Under the pieces are notes generated by a model that saw only the letters and a program-made list of their open reading frames with translations, was not told the origin of the DNA and did no database searches. DNA of 42,902 bases, from positions 1,292 through 44,193 of the forward strand of contig JALHQW010000061.1 in the NCBI GenBank assembly GCA_022841745.1, in the 5' to 3' direction. Origin of the DNA: Saprospiraceae bacterium (GTDB taxonomy: Bacteria > Bacteroidota > Bacteroidia > Chitinophagales > Saprospiraceae). Both the position numbers and the translations under genes were made by a program. Shown piece after piece: positions 1-7,949 of this stretch (the stretch's first letter is position 1; every line of letters begins with the position of its first letter).

Positions 1-330
1 GCCGAAGGCAAACCGCAACGTCACTAGGGCAGTCACGGCGGGACGTCCCTCATGACGTCGCAGGTTCCCTATGGGAATGACAAGGGGAAGTGCCGTTCAT
101 TGGGTAGGCTGTTTTGGGTGTGTCGCTTTTTGTCATTGCGAAGCAATCCGTCCACGCCACGTTTGTCATTGCCGAAGGCAAACCGCAACGTCACTAGGGC
201 AGTCACGGCGGGACGTCCCTCATGACGTCGCAGGTTCCCTATGGGAATGACAAGGGGAAGTGCCGTTCATTGGGTAGGCTGTTTTGGGTATGTCGCTTTT
301 GTCATTGCGAAGCAATCCGTCCACGCCACG
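1..330. repeat. Tandem pair of ~170-bp intergenic repeats
   Basis: Bases 1-161 and 171-330 are near-identical copies at a period of 170 bp. They differ by one substitution (120 versus 290) and one T in a T-run. Each copy contains an inverted-repeat block bounded by TGTCATT and AATGACA, and a shorter motif ATTGCGAAGCAAT that is itself palindromic. The first copy is cut by the window edge, so the array may extend to the left. No reading frame with coding character crosses it. Similar TGTCATT-bounded palindromes are common dispersed intergenic repeats in bacteria; that this is a multi-copy family in this genome is inferred. Confidence 0.9.
164..252. repeat. 89-bp imperfect palindrome (REP/MITE-like)
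   Basis: The block starts TGTCATTGCCGAAGGCAAAC and ends with the reverse complement of TGTCATTCCCATAGGGAACC. The two arms align over about 30 bases with scattered mismatches, so the single strand could fold into a long hairpin. The right-arm core recurs inside the fusion gene near 11079-11099 as TGTCATTCCCGAAGGGAACC, with two differences. A truncated copy of the same block occupies 1-82. Confidence 0.8.
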
Positions 331-353
331 AGGGAAAACACGAAGTGAATCTT

Positions 354-647
354 TCACGCCACCTTAAACCTCACCCGCATCTTACCCAGCAAATCCTCAA
401 TCAACTTTGCCTCCTCCGCATCGGCAGGATATATTTCAATAGGCGCAGCCGTGGCGTTAGGCTGCACAACTTCGGCATGAAGGTCGCTGACAAGCTCCCC
501 AATGGCTTTCACACCACTGAGCAGTTGCTCACCTGATTTTGTACCCACTTCTTGTTTTATTTGTTCCAAGAAGGCTTTTTTATCAGCCTCGCCTTCTAGT
601 TTCTTCCAAACTGCGATGATGTTTTGCATACTAGCTTTTTCTGTCAT
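354..647 (-). CDS. Hypothetical 97-residue acidic/helical protein
   Basis: A short cytoplasmic protein with no signal peptide or membrane segment. The N-terminal half (WKKLEGEADKKAFLEQIKQE) looks amphipathic and helical; the C-terminal part is rich in Ala and Glu and ends in a basic segment (MRVRFKVA). I do not recognise the family. Codon use and composition look genuine. An internal Met at residue 7 (629) is an alternative start. The gene sits alone between the 170-bp repeats and the TonB receptor gene, which lies 121 bp upstream of it on the same strand, so it could be the last gene of that transcript. Confidence 0.6.
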   Translation of the reverse strand: MTEKASMQNIIAVWKKLEGEADKKAFLEQIKQEVGTKSGEQLLSGVKAIGELVSDLHAEVVQPNATAAPIEIYPADAEEAKLIEDLLGKMRVRFKVA

Positions 648-768
648 GTCATGATTGATAGTAAAATCTAAAGTTACACTGTTTCCAAAATCTAAAAATA
701 CCTAAAACAAAAAACGGTGATACTTAAATAAAAAGGTGTCACCGCTCCCGCCAACAACAAGAATTCCC

Positions 769-3057
769 TCAAAAAAAATAACTCACCCCCCCCTTCAAAA
801 AGAACGGCGCACCCGGCGTGAAATGCAGTTCCGTCACGGGTTCCAGTTCCCCTTGCAGGCGGCTTTCCGTGTCGAATTGGGCATCGTTGTATTCCTCGTC
901 GAGCAGGTTCTGCACGGAGAGGGTGATTTCGTAGTTGCGCTTTTTGAAGCCCACGAGCGCATCCACCACGAACTGGCCAGTGGCCACGGTCGAGTTGTCC
1001 TCGTTGGCAGGGCGGTCGCCGATGTAGCGGTAGCGGAGGCTGCCGTAGAGGCCGTTCTTGGCCTGCGCCGTCAGCCCGCCAATGCTGGTGCTGGTGGGGG
1101 CGAGGGGGATATAGTCGGCGCCCTTGGGTTCGCCCTTGGCACGGGGCTTGGTCAGGTTCAGGTCGAGGTCTGCGTAGAGCCACTTGGCCACCTGCCAGCG
1201 GGCGCTGAGGTCAATGCCCTCCCGCTGCGTCTTGCCGCTGGGTTCCACCACGCCCGCATCGCCCACATAGACGAACTCCTGCTCCAAGTCCAAGCGCCAG
1301 ATGGAGGCGTTCAGGATAAGGCTCGGCACGGGCTTGAACAGGATGCCCGCCTCCACACCGAAGGCCCGTGGCAGTACCTCCCGGCCCTGCTGTGCCACCA
1401 CCACACGGGTATCGTTGGAGTGGAAACCGATGCCGCTGTTGGCGAAGAGCCGCAAGGACTCTGAGGCATCGAAGTACAGGTTCAGCTTCGGAGAGGCGAC
1501 GCCTTTCATCGCTGTCTCGTGCTTGTAATTAGGGAGCAGGGCGTTCACATAGCTGAAATAAAACTGGTCGTAGCGCAGCCCGGCGTTAAGTTTCCATCGG
1601 CGGCTGAGTTCCAGTGTGGAGTTCATGTAAAGGCCAGCGTTGCCCTCCTGCACGTCGCCGAGGGCGAGGTTTTCGAGGGTCTCCCGGCGGTTCTTGGTGC
1701 GGCTGAGTTCCACGTCATCCACTTCGTCGAAGCGGATTTGCAGACCCGCCTCGGTGGTCAGGCGCTTGCCGCCAATAGTCGCTTCTTTGTTCCAGGAGCC
1801 GTTGTAGCCGATGATATTGCGGCTTTCTTTTTGGCGGATTTGGTCGCCGTTGATGGGGTCTTCGAGGAAGAAAGTGAAATTGGAGTACAGCTCGAAATCG
1901 TATTTTACGAAGTAAACCTGGTTCTTGAGAAAGGTGCGGTCGCCAAGGTTTTTCATGAAAACGAGGTTGAGGTTCGAGCGGCTGGTCTCGCCGCCTTCTG
2001 TCGGGTCAATGGAGCCAAAGCGGGTGATGGAACCATCATTGATGGCTCGGAGCGGTATCTGGCCGGAATGGTCCCAGCGGCTTTTGAAGGTGGAGAAGGA
2101 GGCGGATATGCTTTGGTTGTCGCCGATGAAGCCTGTGTATTTCCCCATTAAATTGAAGCGGGTAAAATTTTGCGGAGCATCGAAATACCCATCAGAAAAC
2201 GAGTATTCGGATGCCAGCCAAGCGTTTTGGTTACGGGCCTTGGCGGCATCACCCAGCAGGTCAAAAGCACCGACGGCCCGGTAGGTGTCGAACTGTCCAG
2301 CCTCCAGTTTCACCATGCTCTGGCTGAGAGCGGTCGGTGTGTTGAAGTTCACATGGCCCGCCGTGGCGAAGTCGCCCGCCGTGGCGTCATAGTTGCCTTT
2401 GGCAAAGTCCACACCCCGCACCAGTTCTGGGATGAGGAAGTGGAGATCGGCATAACCTTGTCCGTGGGCATGGGAGACCATGTTCACGGGCATCCCGTCC
2501 GCCGTGATACGGATGTCGGTGCCATGGTCAATGTCGAAACCACGCAGGAAAATCTGCTCGGCCTTGCCGCCGCCAGCATGCTGCGCAATGACGAGGCCCG
2601 GCACGATACGCAGGATGTCCTGTGAGTTGTTCACGGGGCGGGTCTGAATGTCCAAGGCGCTGATTGTATGCAAATTGGCTGTGGCTTCGGAGGCGATTTG
2701 CACATCGGGGAGGTTGATTTCCTGCGGCGAGAGGCTGATTTTGAACGGAGTGGTTTCGTGGTCTTTCACCGTTACCGTCATGGTCGTATCTGCGAAGCCG
2801 ATATAGCTGATGCTTAGTTGGAACTCGCCGCTGGGCAGGTCCACGAAGGAGAAGATGCCCAGTTCATCGGTGAAAGTGGCCTGTGCTGGCTCCGAATTGA
2901 TGCGAATATGCGCACCCGGTAGCCCGGTCATGGTTTCGGCGTCGAGTACCATGCCCTTGATGGTTCCGTTATGGGCTTGCAATTGTTGAAAAACCAGCAG
3001 GCAAGCTGATGCAATAAGGGTTTTCAATAAAAACAAAGGGTGTTGATTCTTTTTCAT
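769..3057 (-). CDS. TonB-dependent outer-membrane receptor
   Basis: A 762-residue TonB-dependent receptor for active uptake across the outer membrane, driven by TonB-ExbBD. A signal peptide covers about residues 1-28 (KTLIASACLLVFQQLQA). A CarboxypepD_reg-like beta-sandwich follows (about 29-115, GTIKGMVLDAETMTGLPGAH), then a plug domain (about 125-245, with PGLVIAQHAGGGKAEQIFLR and GFDIDHGTDIRITADGMPVN) and a 22-strand-type barrel ending in the aromatic terminus GGVSYFF. The plug segment SHAHGQGYADLHFL is His-rich. The ligand cannot be read from sequence: no SusD partner, no siderophore genes and no regulator are adjacent, so a metal, heme or small organic ligand are all open. Confidence 0.9.
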   Translation of the reverse strand: MKKNQHPLFLLKTLIASACLLVFQQLQAHNGTIKGMVLDAETMTGLPGAHIRINSEPAQATFTDELGIFSFVDLPSGEFQLSISYIGFADTTMTVTVKDHETTPFKISLSPQEINLPDVQIASEATANLHTISALDIQTRPVNNSQDILRIVPGLVIAQHAGGGKAEQIFLRGFDIDHGTDIRITADGMPVNMVSHAHGQGYADLHFLIPELVRGVDFAKGNYDATAGDFATAGHVNFNTPTALSQSMVKLEAGQFDTYRAVGAFDLLGDAAKARNQNAWLASEYSFSDGYFDAPQNFTRFNLMGKYTGFIGDNQSISASFSTFKSRWDHSGQIPLRAINDGSITRFGSIDPTEGGETSRSNLNLVFMKNLGDRTFLKNQVYFVKYDFELYSNFTFFLEDPINGDQIRQKESRNIIGYNGSWNKEATIGGKRLTTEAGLQIRFDEVDDVELSRTKNRRETLENLALGDVQEGNAGLYMNSTLELSRRWKLNAGLRYDQFYFSYVNALLPNYKHETAMKGVASPKLNLYFDASESLRLFANSGIGFHSNDTRVVVAQQGREVLPRAFGVEAGILFKPVPSLILNASIWRLDLEQEFVYVGDAGVVEPSGKTQREGIDLSARWQVAKWLYADLDLNLTKPRAKGEPKGADYIPLAPTSTSIGGLTAQAKNGLYGSLRYRYIGDRPANEDNSTVATGQFVVDALVGFKKRNYEITLSVQNLLDEEYNDAQFDTESRLQGELEPVTELHFTPGAPFFLKGGVSYFF

Positions 3058-3551
3058 GCTAATGATTTATTGAGCATTTGGTGAATATACGAGTCAAGCA
3101 CCACAGCTGGTTTTTACGATGGGCATTTGTTTCAACTGATAAAAAACCAATCCTATTCGAAAGGGTTTCGCTTTTTTTCCAATAAAGGGATTTCCATGGC
3201 TCGGGCAAGTCAAATGCTACTGCTTTTGAACGAGTCGAAAGGGAGTTGTGGAGAATATATTTAATTTTCTAACCCATATCAATTTGGTAATGATAAAGCA
3301 TAGGGCAGCCAGACGGGACTTGAAGTCAGGGATTGAAACAGGGTTGGATTTAGTGAAATAGTTGAAAAGTGTAAGTAACAAAAAAGATATTGGTCGTTGA
3401 GAGGAGCCAGCTAAAATCAGCTCCCTAACCAATCGTAACATATTCCAATTTTGTAGAAAAGCTATTTTCAAAATAGGAAACATATTCAGCTTGTGCTTAA
3501 AGTCAGATTCTTGGGAATCAATTGACGTTTTGACATTTTTTTGAATTTTAT
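3058..3551. other. AT-rich stretch without a supported gene
   Basis: About 500 bp between the start of the TonB receptor gene and the promoter of the small membrane protein. A 129-codon minus-strand open frame (3217-3606) crosses it, but it resembles no family I know, has low-complexity composition and overlaps the predicted promoter of the next gene. The part next to 3057 should hold the receptor's promoter; I could not fix it to a clear consensus. Confidence 0.5.
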
Positions 3552-3581
3552 TTTGCGGTTTGGCAGCTATGTCTAATTTTG
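3552..3581 (+). promoter_or_regulatory. Bacteroidota-type promoter for the small membrane protein
   Basis: TTTG at 3552-3555 is followed after 18 bp by TAATTTTG (3574-3581), an exact match to the Bacteroidota -7 consensus TAnnTTTG. The gene starts at 3639, leaving a leader of about 50 nt. Confidence 0.5.
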
Positions 3582-3638
3582 TGCTGACTATTTGGCTTGA
3601 AGACAAACTTTTTAATTTCTTAACTAAATCAATTCAAA

Positions 3639-3899
3639 ATGGAACCAATTACATTCGTTTATTGGGCACTTGTTGGCTGGTGTGGAACTCCTTGGCCGAG
3701 GCGTTGGCCTGTACCACCTCCACCTCCGGAACCTTGGTGGCGTAGTGCGCTACTTGGGGTTATTGGTGGAATTATTGGCGGTTGGGCTTTTGGCTCGGCT
3801 TTAGGCATGGACGGCATGGTTGCCAGTAGTTTCGGCGCACTCGCAGGTGGCAGGATTCTTAACGATATTGCCGGAGGATTGATGGGTAATAAAGGTTAA
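3639..3899 (+). CDS. Small glycine-zipper membrane protein
   Basis: An 86-residue protein of unknown function. It begins with a hydrophobic segment (residues 3-14, ITFVYWALVGWC). A proline/tryptophan-rich stretch follows (PWPRRWPVPPPPPEPWW). A long glycine-rich hydrophobic region (37-84) has GxxxG-type spacing (GVIGGIIGGWAFGSALG, then FGALAGGRILNDIAGGLMG), typical of glycine-zipper proteins that oligomerise in membranes. The proline run would hold the two hydrophobic parts apart. It is transcribed alone, with its own promoter and a strong terminator directly after it. Its role is unknown; a stress-related or outer-membrane glycine-zipper protein is one possibility. Confidence 0.75.
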   Translation: MEPITFVYWALVGWCGTPWPRRWPVPPPPPEPWWRSALLGVIGGIIGGWAFGSALGMDGMVASSFGALAGGRILNDIAGGLMGNKG

Positions 3900-3924
3900 G
3901 GGTCAATAAGATTTTGCATAAATA

Positions 3925-3961
3925 TGGGCCAGTCCATTCAATTGGGCTGGCCCATTTTGTT
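3925..3961 (+). terminator. Rho-independent terminator
   Basis: The arms TGGGCCAGTCCA and TGGGCTGGCCCA pair over 12 bp with one G-T pair around a 6-nt loop, followed by TTTTGTTG. It lies 25 bp after the stop of the glycine-zipper gene. Confidence 0.85.
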
Positions 3962-4072
3962 GTAAACAATTCTATGCTTGAAAAAACTATTTGCCATAAT
4001 CCCTTCTAAAAGGGGAAGTTTAAGGTGTTTTAGCAGGCTTCCGGCCCGCTAGAAAACCTTCTTCACAAAATC

Positions 4073-6040
4073 TCATTCCTTCACAAAACTCCGCACGCTC
4101 GATTCGCCCCGCTCATTGCGCAGCAATAGCCTGTAAAGCCCGCTCGGCAAATCAACTAAACTAATATTAAAGCCGAATCCGTCGTTTGCGCCAAGTATCA
4201 CGGTCTGCCCCAAGCCATTGACAATGCCCCAATCGAGTTTGTTGGCCTCCGTTTGATTTTTAAATAAAACCTGTAGGAAATCCTTTGCTGGGTTTGGGTA
4301 AACCAACAGATTGCCGTCGGCAAACGCTTCCCCCACACCTGTCAGTTCGCCCTGCTGTACTGTGTTTTGGCTGGAAATAAGCCAGAGATCTGGGTCAACA
4401 TAGACGCCTGTCACTTCAAACGTAATGTTCATGCTGAACAATTCGCCGTTCTGCGTAGGCTCCAAACGCACGATGGTGTCTCGGTCATTGCCCAACAGAA
4501 GGATAGGCACTGGCATTTCAAAGAAATCCACCGACGAAGGCATGGATGTGGTCTGATCGAGCTTGATATAGACATCGCCTGCGTTGCTCTGCTCCCAGGT
4601 CACGTGATAACTTGGGAAGCCTTGCCCCCGGAACCAGTCCTCCAAGTACTCGTCCAGGTCTTGGCCAGAAGTGGCCTCTAAATGTGCCTGCAAATTTGAA
4701 GTGCGAGCAAAGTCATGCTCACGGTCAACTAAATAATTGCGAAGCGCACCGAAAAAAGCGTCCTCGCCCAGTTTCCAACGCAACATATGCAGCAGGTAAG
4801 CCCCTTTGTTGTAGCTAAGCCGGCTGCTGAAAATTCGGTTAACGGTCGTGGTGTCGTCCACCATCACCGAGCCACCAGGCTGCGACACGATACTCGCAAT
4901 TTTGCCAGCTTTCCAATCGTACCACTGCGTTTGCACCTGCGAGGGGAAACGCTCTCGTGAAATGCCTTCTAGGTAGGTAGCGAAGCCCTCGTTGAGCCAT
5001 ATATCTTCCCAACTGCCGCAGGTGACCATATCGCCAAACCATTGGTGCGCCAATTCGTGCGTGAGCAGCCCCCATCCATAGTTCGTCACGAAACTCATGG
5101 TCTGGTGCTCCATGCCGCCGCCCCAGCCAAACTCAGCATGGCCGTACTTTTCCTCATGGAATGGATAGGTGACGAAAAGGCTATCGTAGAACTGCAGCAC
5201 CTGCACCAGTTTTGCAGTCCCAGTTTGCGCATTAGCCAAGTTTTCCGGATAGACATAGTTGAGCATGGGCATGTTCGTACCGTTGCTGAGCAGCACATTA
5301 TCCGTGTACTGTGCATAATTCGTAACCGCTATGGCCACGAGGTAAGGAGTTATCGGGTAGCGGTGCTTCCAATGATAGACCTTGTCCGTGCCACTCACCG
5401 TCTCCGATACCAAAAGTCCATTGCTGGCCGCCCGGTACGCTGCCGGGGTAGTGATAATTACATCAATACTGTCAATTTTATCCGTTAAGCCGTTCTTGCA
5501 GGGCCACCAGTCTTGCGAACCATAAGGCTCTGAAAGTGTCCAAAGGACGGGGGTATTGGCGTGGTTGCTTTGGATAAAAGACCCAAAACCACCTGATGGT
5601 GGTGCCCCGGCATAGGTGATGGTCAGGCTATCGAGCGTCCCGGCAGGCAGTGCTGTGGGCAATGGGATGGTAAGCAGGTAGTCGCCGCTGGCTGAACTGC
5701 TGAGGCTCTGACCGTGGTAGTTCACGTCGTTCACGGCGAGCTGCGAGGAGAAGTCGAAATTGATTTCGGTGAAACCATCCTCCAGCACCTCAAAATAGAC
5801 AGTTGCCTTGCCGTCAATATAGTATTGTGCTGGATTGATGTACCACTCGAAGCGGTAGTATTTCAGGTCGTAATTGCTGGTGAGGGCGCTGGCGGAGCGC
5901 TCCTTTTGGTGAAAATGGTGTTTGTGTGCATCCGCCTCTTTGCAGACGACGGATTCAAAATCGTCGTCGGTCTTGGGGTTTTGCTGCGCAAAAATGCCCA
6001 CCGCAAAGGCGAGCAGGAAGATCGTAAAGTTACTTTTCAT
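4073..6040 (-). CDS. Secreted M1-family aminopeptidase with T9SS tail
   Basis: A 655-residue zinc metallo-aminopeptidase that removes N-terminal residues from peptides outside the cell. The start at 6040 is chosen because a clean signal peptide begins there (KSNFTIFLLAFAVGIFAQQ); the frame stays open 23 codons further upstream. Residues 60-240 fit the M1 N-terminal beta domain. The exopeptidase motif is GGMEHQ (308-312, usually GAMEN, so the variant Asn to His is notable). The zinc site is HELAH (328-332) with the third ligand Glu at NEGF (351). The C-terminal 80 residues (YPNPAKDFLQVLF to SSVRSFVKE) form a type A T9SS sorting domain, so the enzyme should cross the outer membrane. It is transcribed alone. 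Confidence 0.92.
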   Translation of the reverse strand: MKSNFTIFLLAFAVGIFAQQNPKTDDDFESVVCKEADAHKHHFHQKERSASALTSNYDLKYYRFEWYINPAQYYIDGKATVYFEVLEDGFTEINFDFSSQLAVNDVNYHGQSLSSSASGDYLLTIPLPTALPAGTLDSLTITYAGAPPSGGFGSFIQSNHANTPVLWTLSEPYGSQDWWPCKNGLTDKIDSIDVIITTPAAYRAASNGLLVSETVSGTDKVYHWKHRYPITPYLVAIAVTNYAQYTDNVLLSNGTNMPMLNYVYPENLANAQTGTAKLVQVLQFYDSLFVTYPFHEEKYGHAEFGWGGGMEHQTMSFVTNYGWGLLTHELAHQWFGDMVTCGSWEDIWLNEGFATYLEGISRERFPSQVQTQWYDWKAGKIASIVSQPGGSVMVDDTTTVNRIFSSRLSYNKGAYLLHMLRWKLGEDAFFGALRNYLVDREHDFARTSNLQAHLEATSGQDLDEYLEDWFRGQGFPSYHVTWEQSNAGDVYIKLDQTTSMPSSVDFFEMPVPILLLGNDRDTIVRLEPTQNGELFSMNITFEVTGVYVDPDLWLISSQNTVQQGELTGVGEAFADGNLLVYPNPAKDFLQVLFKNQTEANKLDWGIVNGLGQTVILGANDGFGFNISLVDLPSGLYRLLLRNERGESSVRSFVKE

Positions 6041-6149
6041 AAGTAAGGATTGTAATAACTTAACAAAGCCGGTAATGAAATCCAAAATTCTCCAAATTGG
6101 ATAATGCACTTGGTGATAAACCGCACCTTGGCCTATGGAATGCCATTTA

Positions 6150-6275
6150 TCACTGAACTATTATTTTGAAAGTTTCGGCGGCTCGCACATTGCTCAGTTT
6201 TAGGAAATAAATGCCTGATGGCAACTGGAGCGCCGTGTTGTCAATAGCAACTTCGTTCAAGCCTGCGCTGGAAGG
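6150..6275 (-). pseudogene. Orphan T9SS C-terminal sorting tail (gene remnant)
   Basis: On the minus strand 41 open codons end in TGA and read LNEVAIDNTALQLPSG followed by IYFLKLSNVRAAETFKIIVQ. This is the characteristic end of a type A T9SS sorting domain (valine/aspartate turn, LPSGIYFLKL, final basic-hydrophobic strand). There is no start codon in frame, and a TAG stops the frame just upstream at 6276-6278. The sequence beyond has no recognisable coding content. It is best read as the 3' end of a secreted-protein gene that has been deleted or eroded, 110 bp upstream of the M1 gene. Confidence 0.75.
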
Positions 6276-6627
6276 CTAATACTTGAATGATATTCGTGCT
6301 TTTGCATCAACACTAATGATGATTTATGTCATCTGTAAGCACAAAACATGGCTTTAATCCAGCCTGATGAGAAAGCAAATTATCTTGCGCACAATTATTA
6401 TAACCTTTTCCAATAATCAATGTTCTGGTTCAACATGCCCAAAAAGAACTTGCACTCAAACATTTCTCACTTCCAAAAAAAAATGGTCAGTTTTCAGCAA
6501 GGGCTAAGAAGGAAGGGAAATATTGAACGCTCGAATTTTTCTACAAATTCTGGGGTGCCATCTTGGAAAGCACGTTCAATTTTCACTTTAAAACACTCCT
6601 TGCAAATCCGTTTCAAAAAATTTACTC
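6276..6627. other. Gene-free, AT-rich stretch upstream of the kelch gene
   Basis: No frame here has coding character beyond the T9SS remnant. It may hold decayed sequence of that lost gene and the promoter of the kelch gene, but I see no convincing TAnnTTTG box. Confidence 0.5.
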
Positions 6628-7872
6628 ATGAAACAATTTTCATTTTTAGTCTTGTTCGTTTGGTCATTTATGAGTCCAGCCTTTGGTCAGTCATGGGAAC
6701 AAAAACGATCGTTGCCTGCCCCGCCCCTTGGGCGAAACCACCCGGTCACTTTCGCTTTGGAAGACAAAGGCTATCTGTTGACAGGTGGCAATTATGACCA
6801 ATTCAACTATTTCACTGATTTTTTTAGCTATGACCCAATCGCTGATACTTGGACACAATTAGACGATTTCCCAGGTGGCGCCCGCAGTTTTGCTGTTGGC
6901 TTGGCCGCAGCAGGTAAAGGGTATATTGGCTTTGGGAACAACGTTGCTGGTGAGTTATTTAACGACCTTTGGGAATACTCGCCCCAAACAGGTGAGTGGA
7001 AACAATTGGCTTCCTGCCCCTGCTCAGGTCGGACCCATCCGGCTTTTATGGAAGTAGGGGGTAAAATTTATGTCGGCATGGGTAACAGTTCGGGCAACTT
7101 AAAAGATTTTTGGGCTTACGACATCGCAACCGATACATGGGAGCAAAAGGCCGACCTGCCTGCGCAAGCTCGCCACCACCCTTTTTATTTTTCTTTAGGT
7201 GATTATGCTTACGTGGGTTTTGGGCACGGCAGTGCTATGGTAGCTGGTTGGGTAGTGTACAACGACTTCTACCGCTATGACCCTGCCAACGATACTTGGA
7301 CAGCGTTGCAAAATTTCCCCGGCGAGGGGAGGGTGGCTGGGACGCAGTTCTCCTACAATGGCAAAGGCTACGTGTTGCACGGAGAGGGCCAAGACCACTA
7401 TTATTTGGATGAAGGTGAACTCTGGGAATTCGACCCTGTGACAGAGACTTGGACGCAATTGCCTTCCATGCCCGGAGGCGGTCGTTGGGCTCCCGGCGCT
7501 TTCGTCATCGGCGATGTGGCTTACTCGGCTTGTGGCACGGCAATCACCCCTGATTTTGAAGAGAAATACGATTTATGGGCATACAATTTCCCCGTTATTT
7601 CTTCTGCCGAAGATGTAGTGAATAATGGTGATAAATTGGTCGTTTCCCCTAATCCGGTATCAAACATCCTCCAGATAAAACTTAGTGACGAGTCACTGCA
7701 CACGAATAGAATGCCCGAAATTGAGGTCTTCTCTTCAAATGGCCAACTGCTATTCCATACAGTTAATAGTTGGGAGGAAGGAATGGATGTCAGTCATCTA
7801 GCACCAGGCCTATACTGGATTCGAGCAAACGATGGGCTGGATACCTTTTCGGCCAAATTCGTGAAACATTGA
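6628..7872 (+). CDS. Secreted kelch-repeat beta-propeller protein with T9SS tail
   Basis: A 414-residue extracellular protein. A signal peptide covers residues 1-20 (KQFSFLVLFVWSFMSPAFGQ). Five clear kelch blades follow, each with the pattern (Y/F)DP...DTWTQL...PG.(A/G)R: about residues 68-88, 117-136, 165-185, 217-240 and 273-295; with the first strand (GYLLTGG) this fits a six-bladed propeller. The last 75 residues (VVSPNPVSNILQIKL to TFSAKFVKH) are a T9SS sorting domain. Kelch propellers usually bind proteins or glycans; no catalytic motif is visible, so a surface-binding or adhesin role is inferred. It is monocistronic and convergent with the fucosidase gene. Confidence 0.88.
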   Translation: MKQFSFLVLFVWSFMSPAFGQSWEQKRSLPAPPLGRNHPVTFALEDKGYLLTGGNYDQFNYFTDFFSYDPIADTWTQLDDFPGGARSFAVGLAAAGKGYIGFGNNVAGELFNDLWEYSPQTGEWKQLASCPCSGRTHPAFMEVGGKIYVGMGNSSGNLKDFWAYDIATDTWEQKADLPAQARHHPFYFSLGDYAYVGFGHGSAMVAGWVVYNDFYRYDPANDTWTALQNFPGEGRVAGTQFSYNGKGYVLHGEGQDHYYLDEGELWEFDPVTETWTQLPSMPGGGRWAPGAFVIGDVAYSACGTAITPDFEEKYDLWAYNFPVISSAEDVVNNGDKLVVSPNPVSNILQIKLSDESLHTNRMPEIEVFSSNGQLLFHTVNSWEEGMDVSHLAPGLYWIRANDGLDTFSAKFVKH

Positions 7873-7899
7873 GCTAAGCAAGCAATGTTTAATAATAAC

Positions 7900-7940
7900 T
7901 TCTGGGGGTTGTGACATCGAAACTACCACAACCCCCAGAA
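7900..7940. terminator. Convergent terminator hairpin
   Basis: A perfect 14-bp inverted repeat, TTCTGGGGGTTGTG and its complement, around a 13-nt loop. It lies between the stops of the kelch gene (plus) and the fucosidase gene (minus) and probably serves both. The T-tracts after it are short and interrupted on both strands. Confidence 0.75.
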
Positions 7941-7949
7941 CTTGTTAAA

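Noticed and set aside
3217-3606. 129-codon minus-strand open frame
   Set aside because: No recognisable family or signal, low-complexity composition, and it overlaps the predicted promoter of the plus-strand gene at 3639.
6420-6797. 125-codon plus-strand frame before the kelch gene
   Set aside because: It runs into the kelch coding sequence in another frame and lacks coding character in its upstream part.
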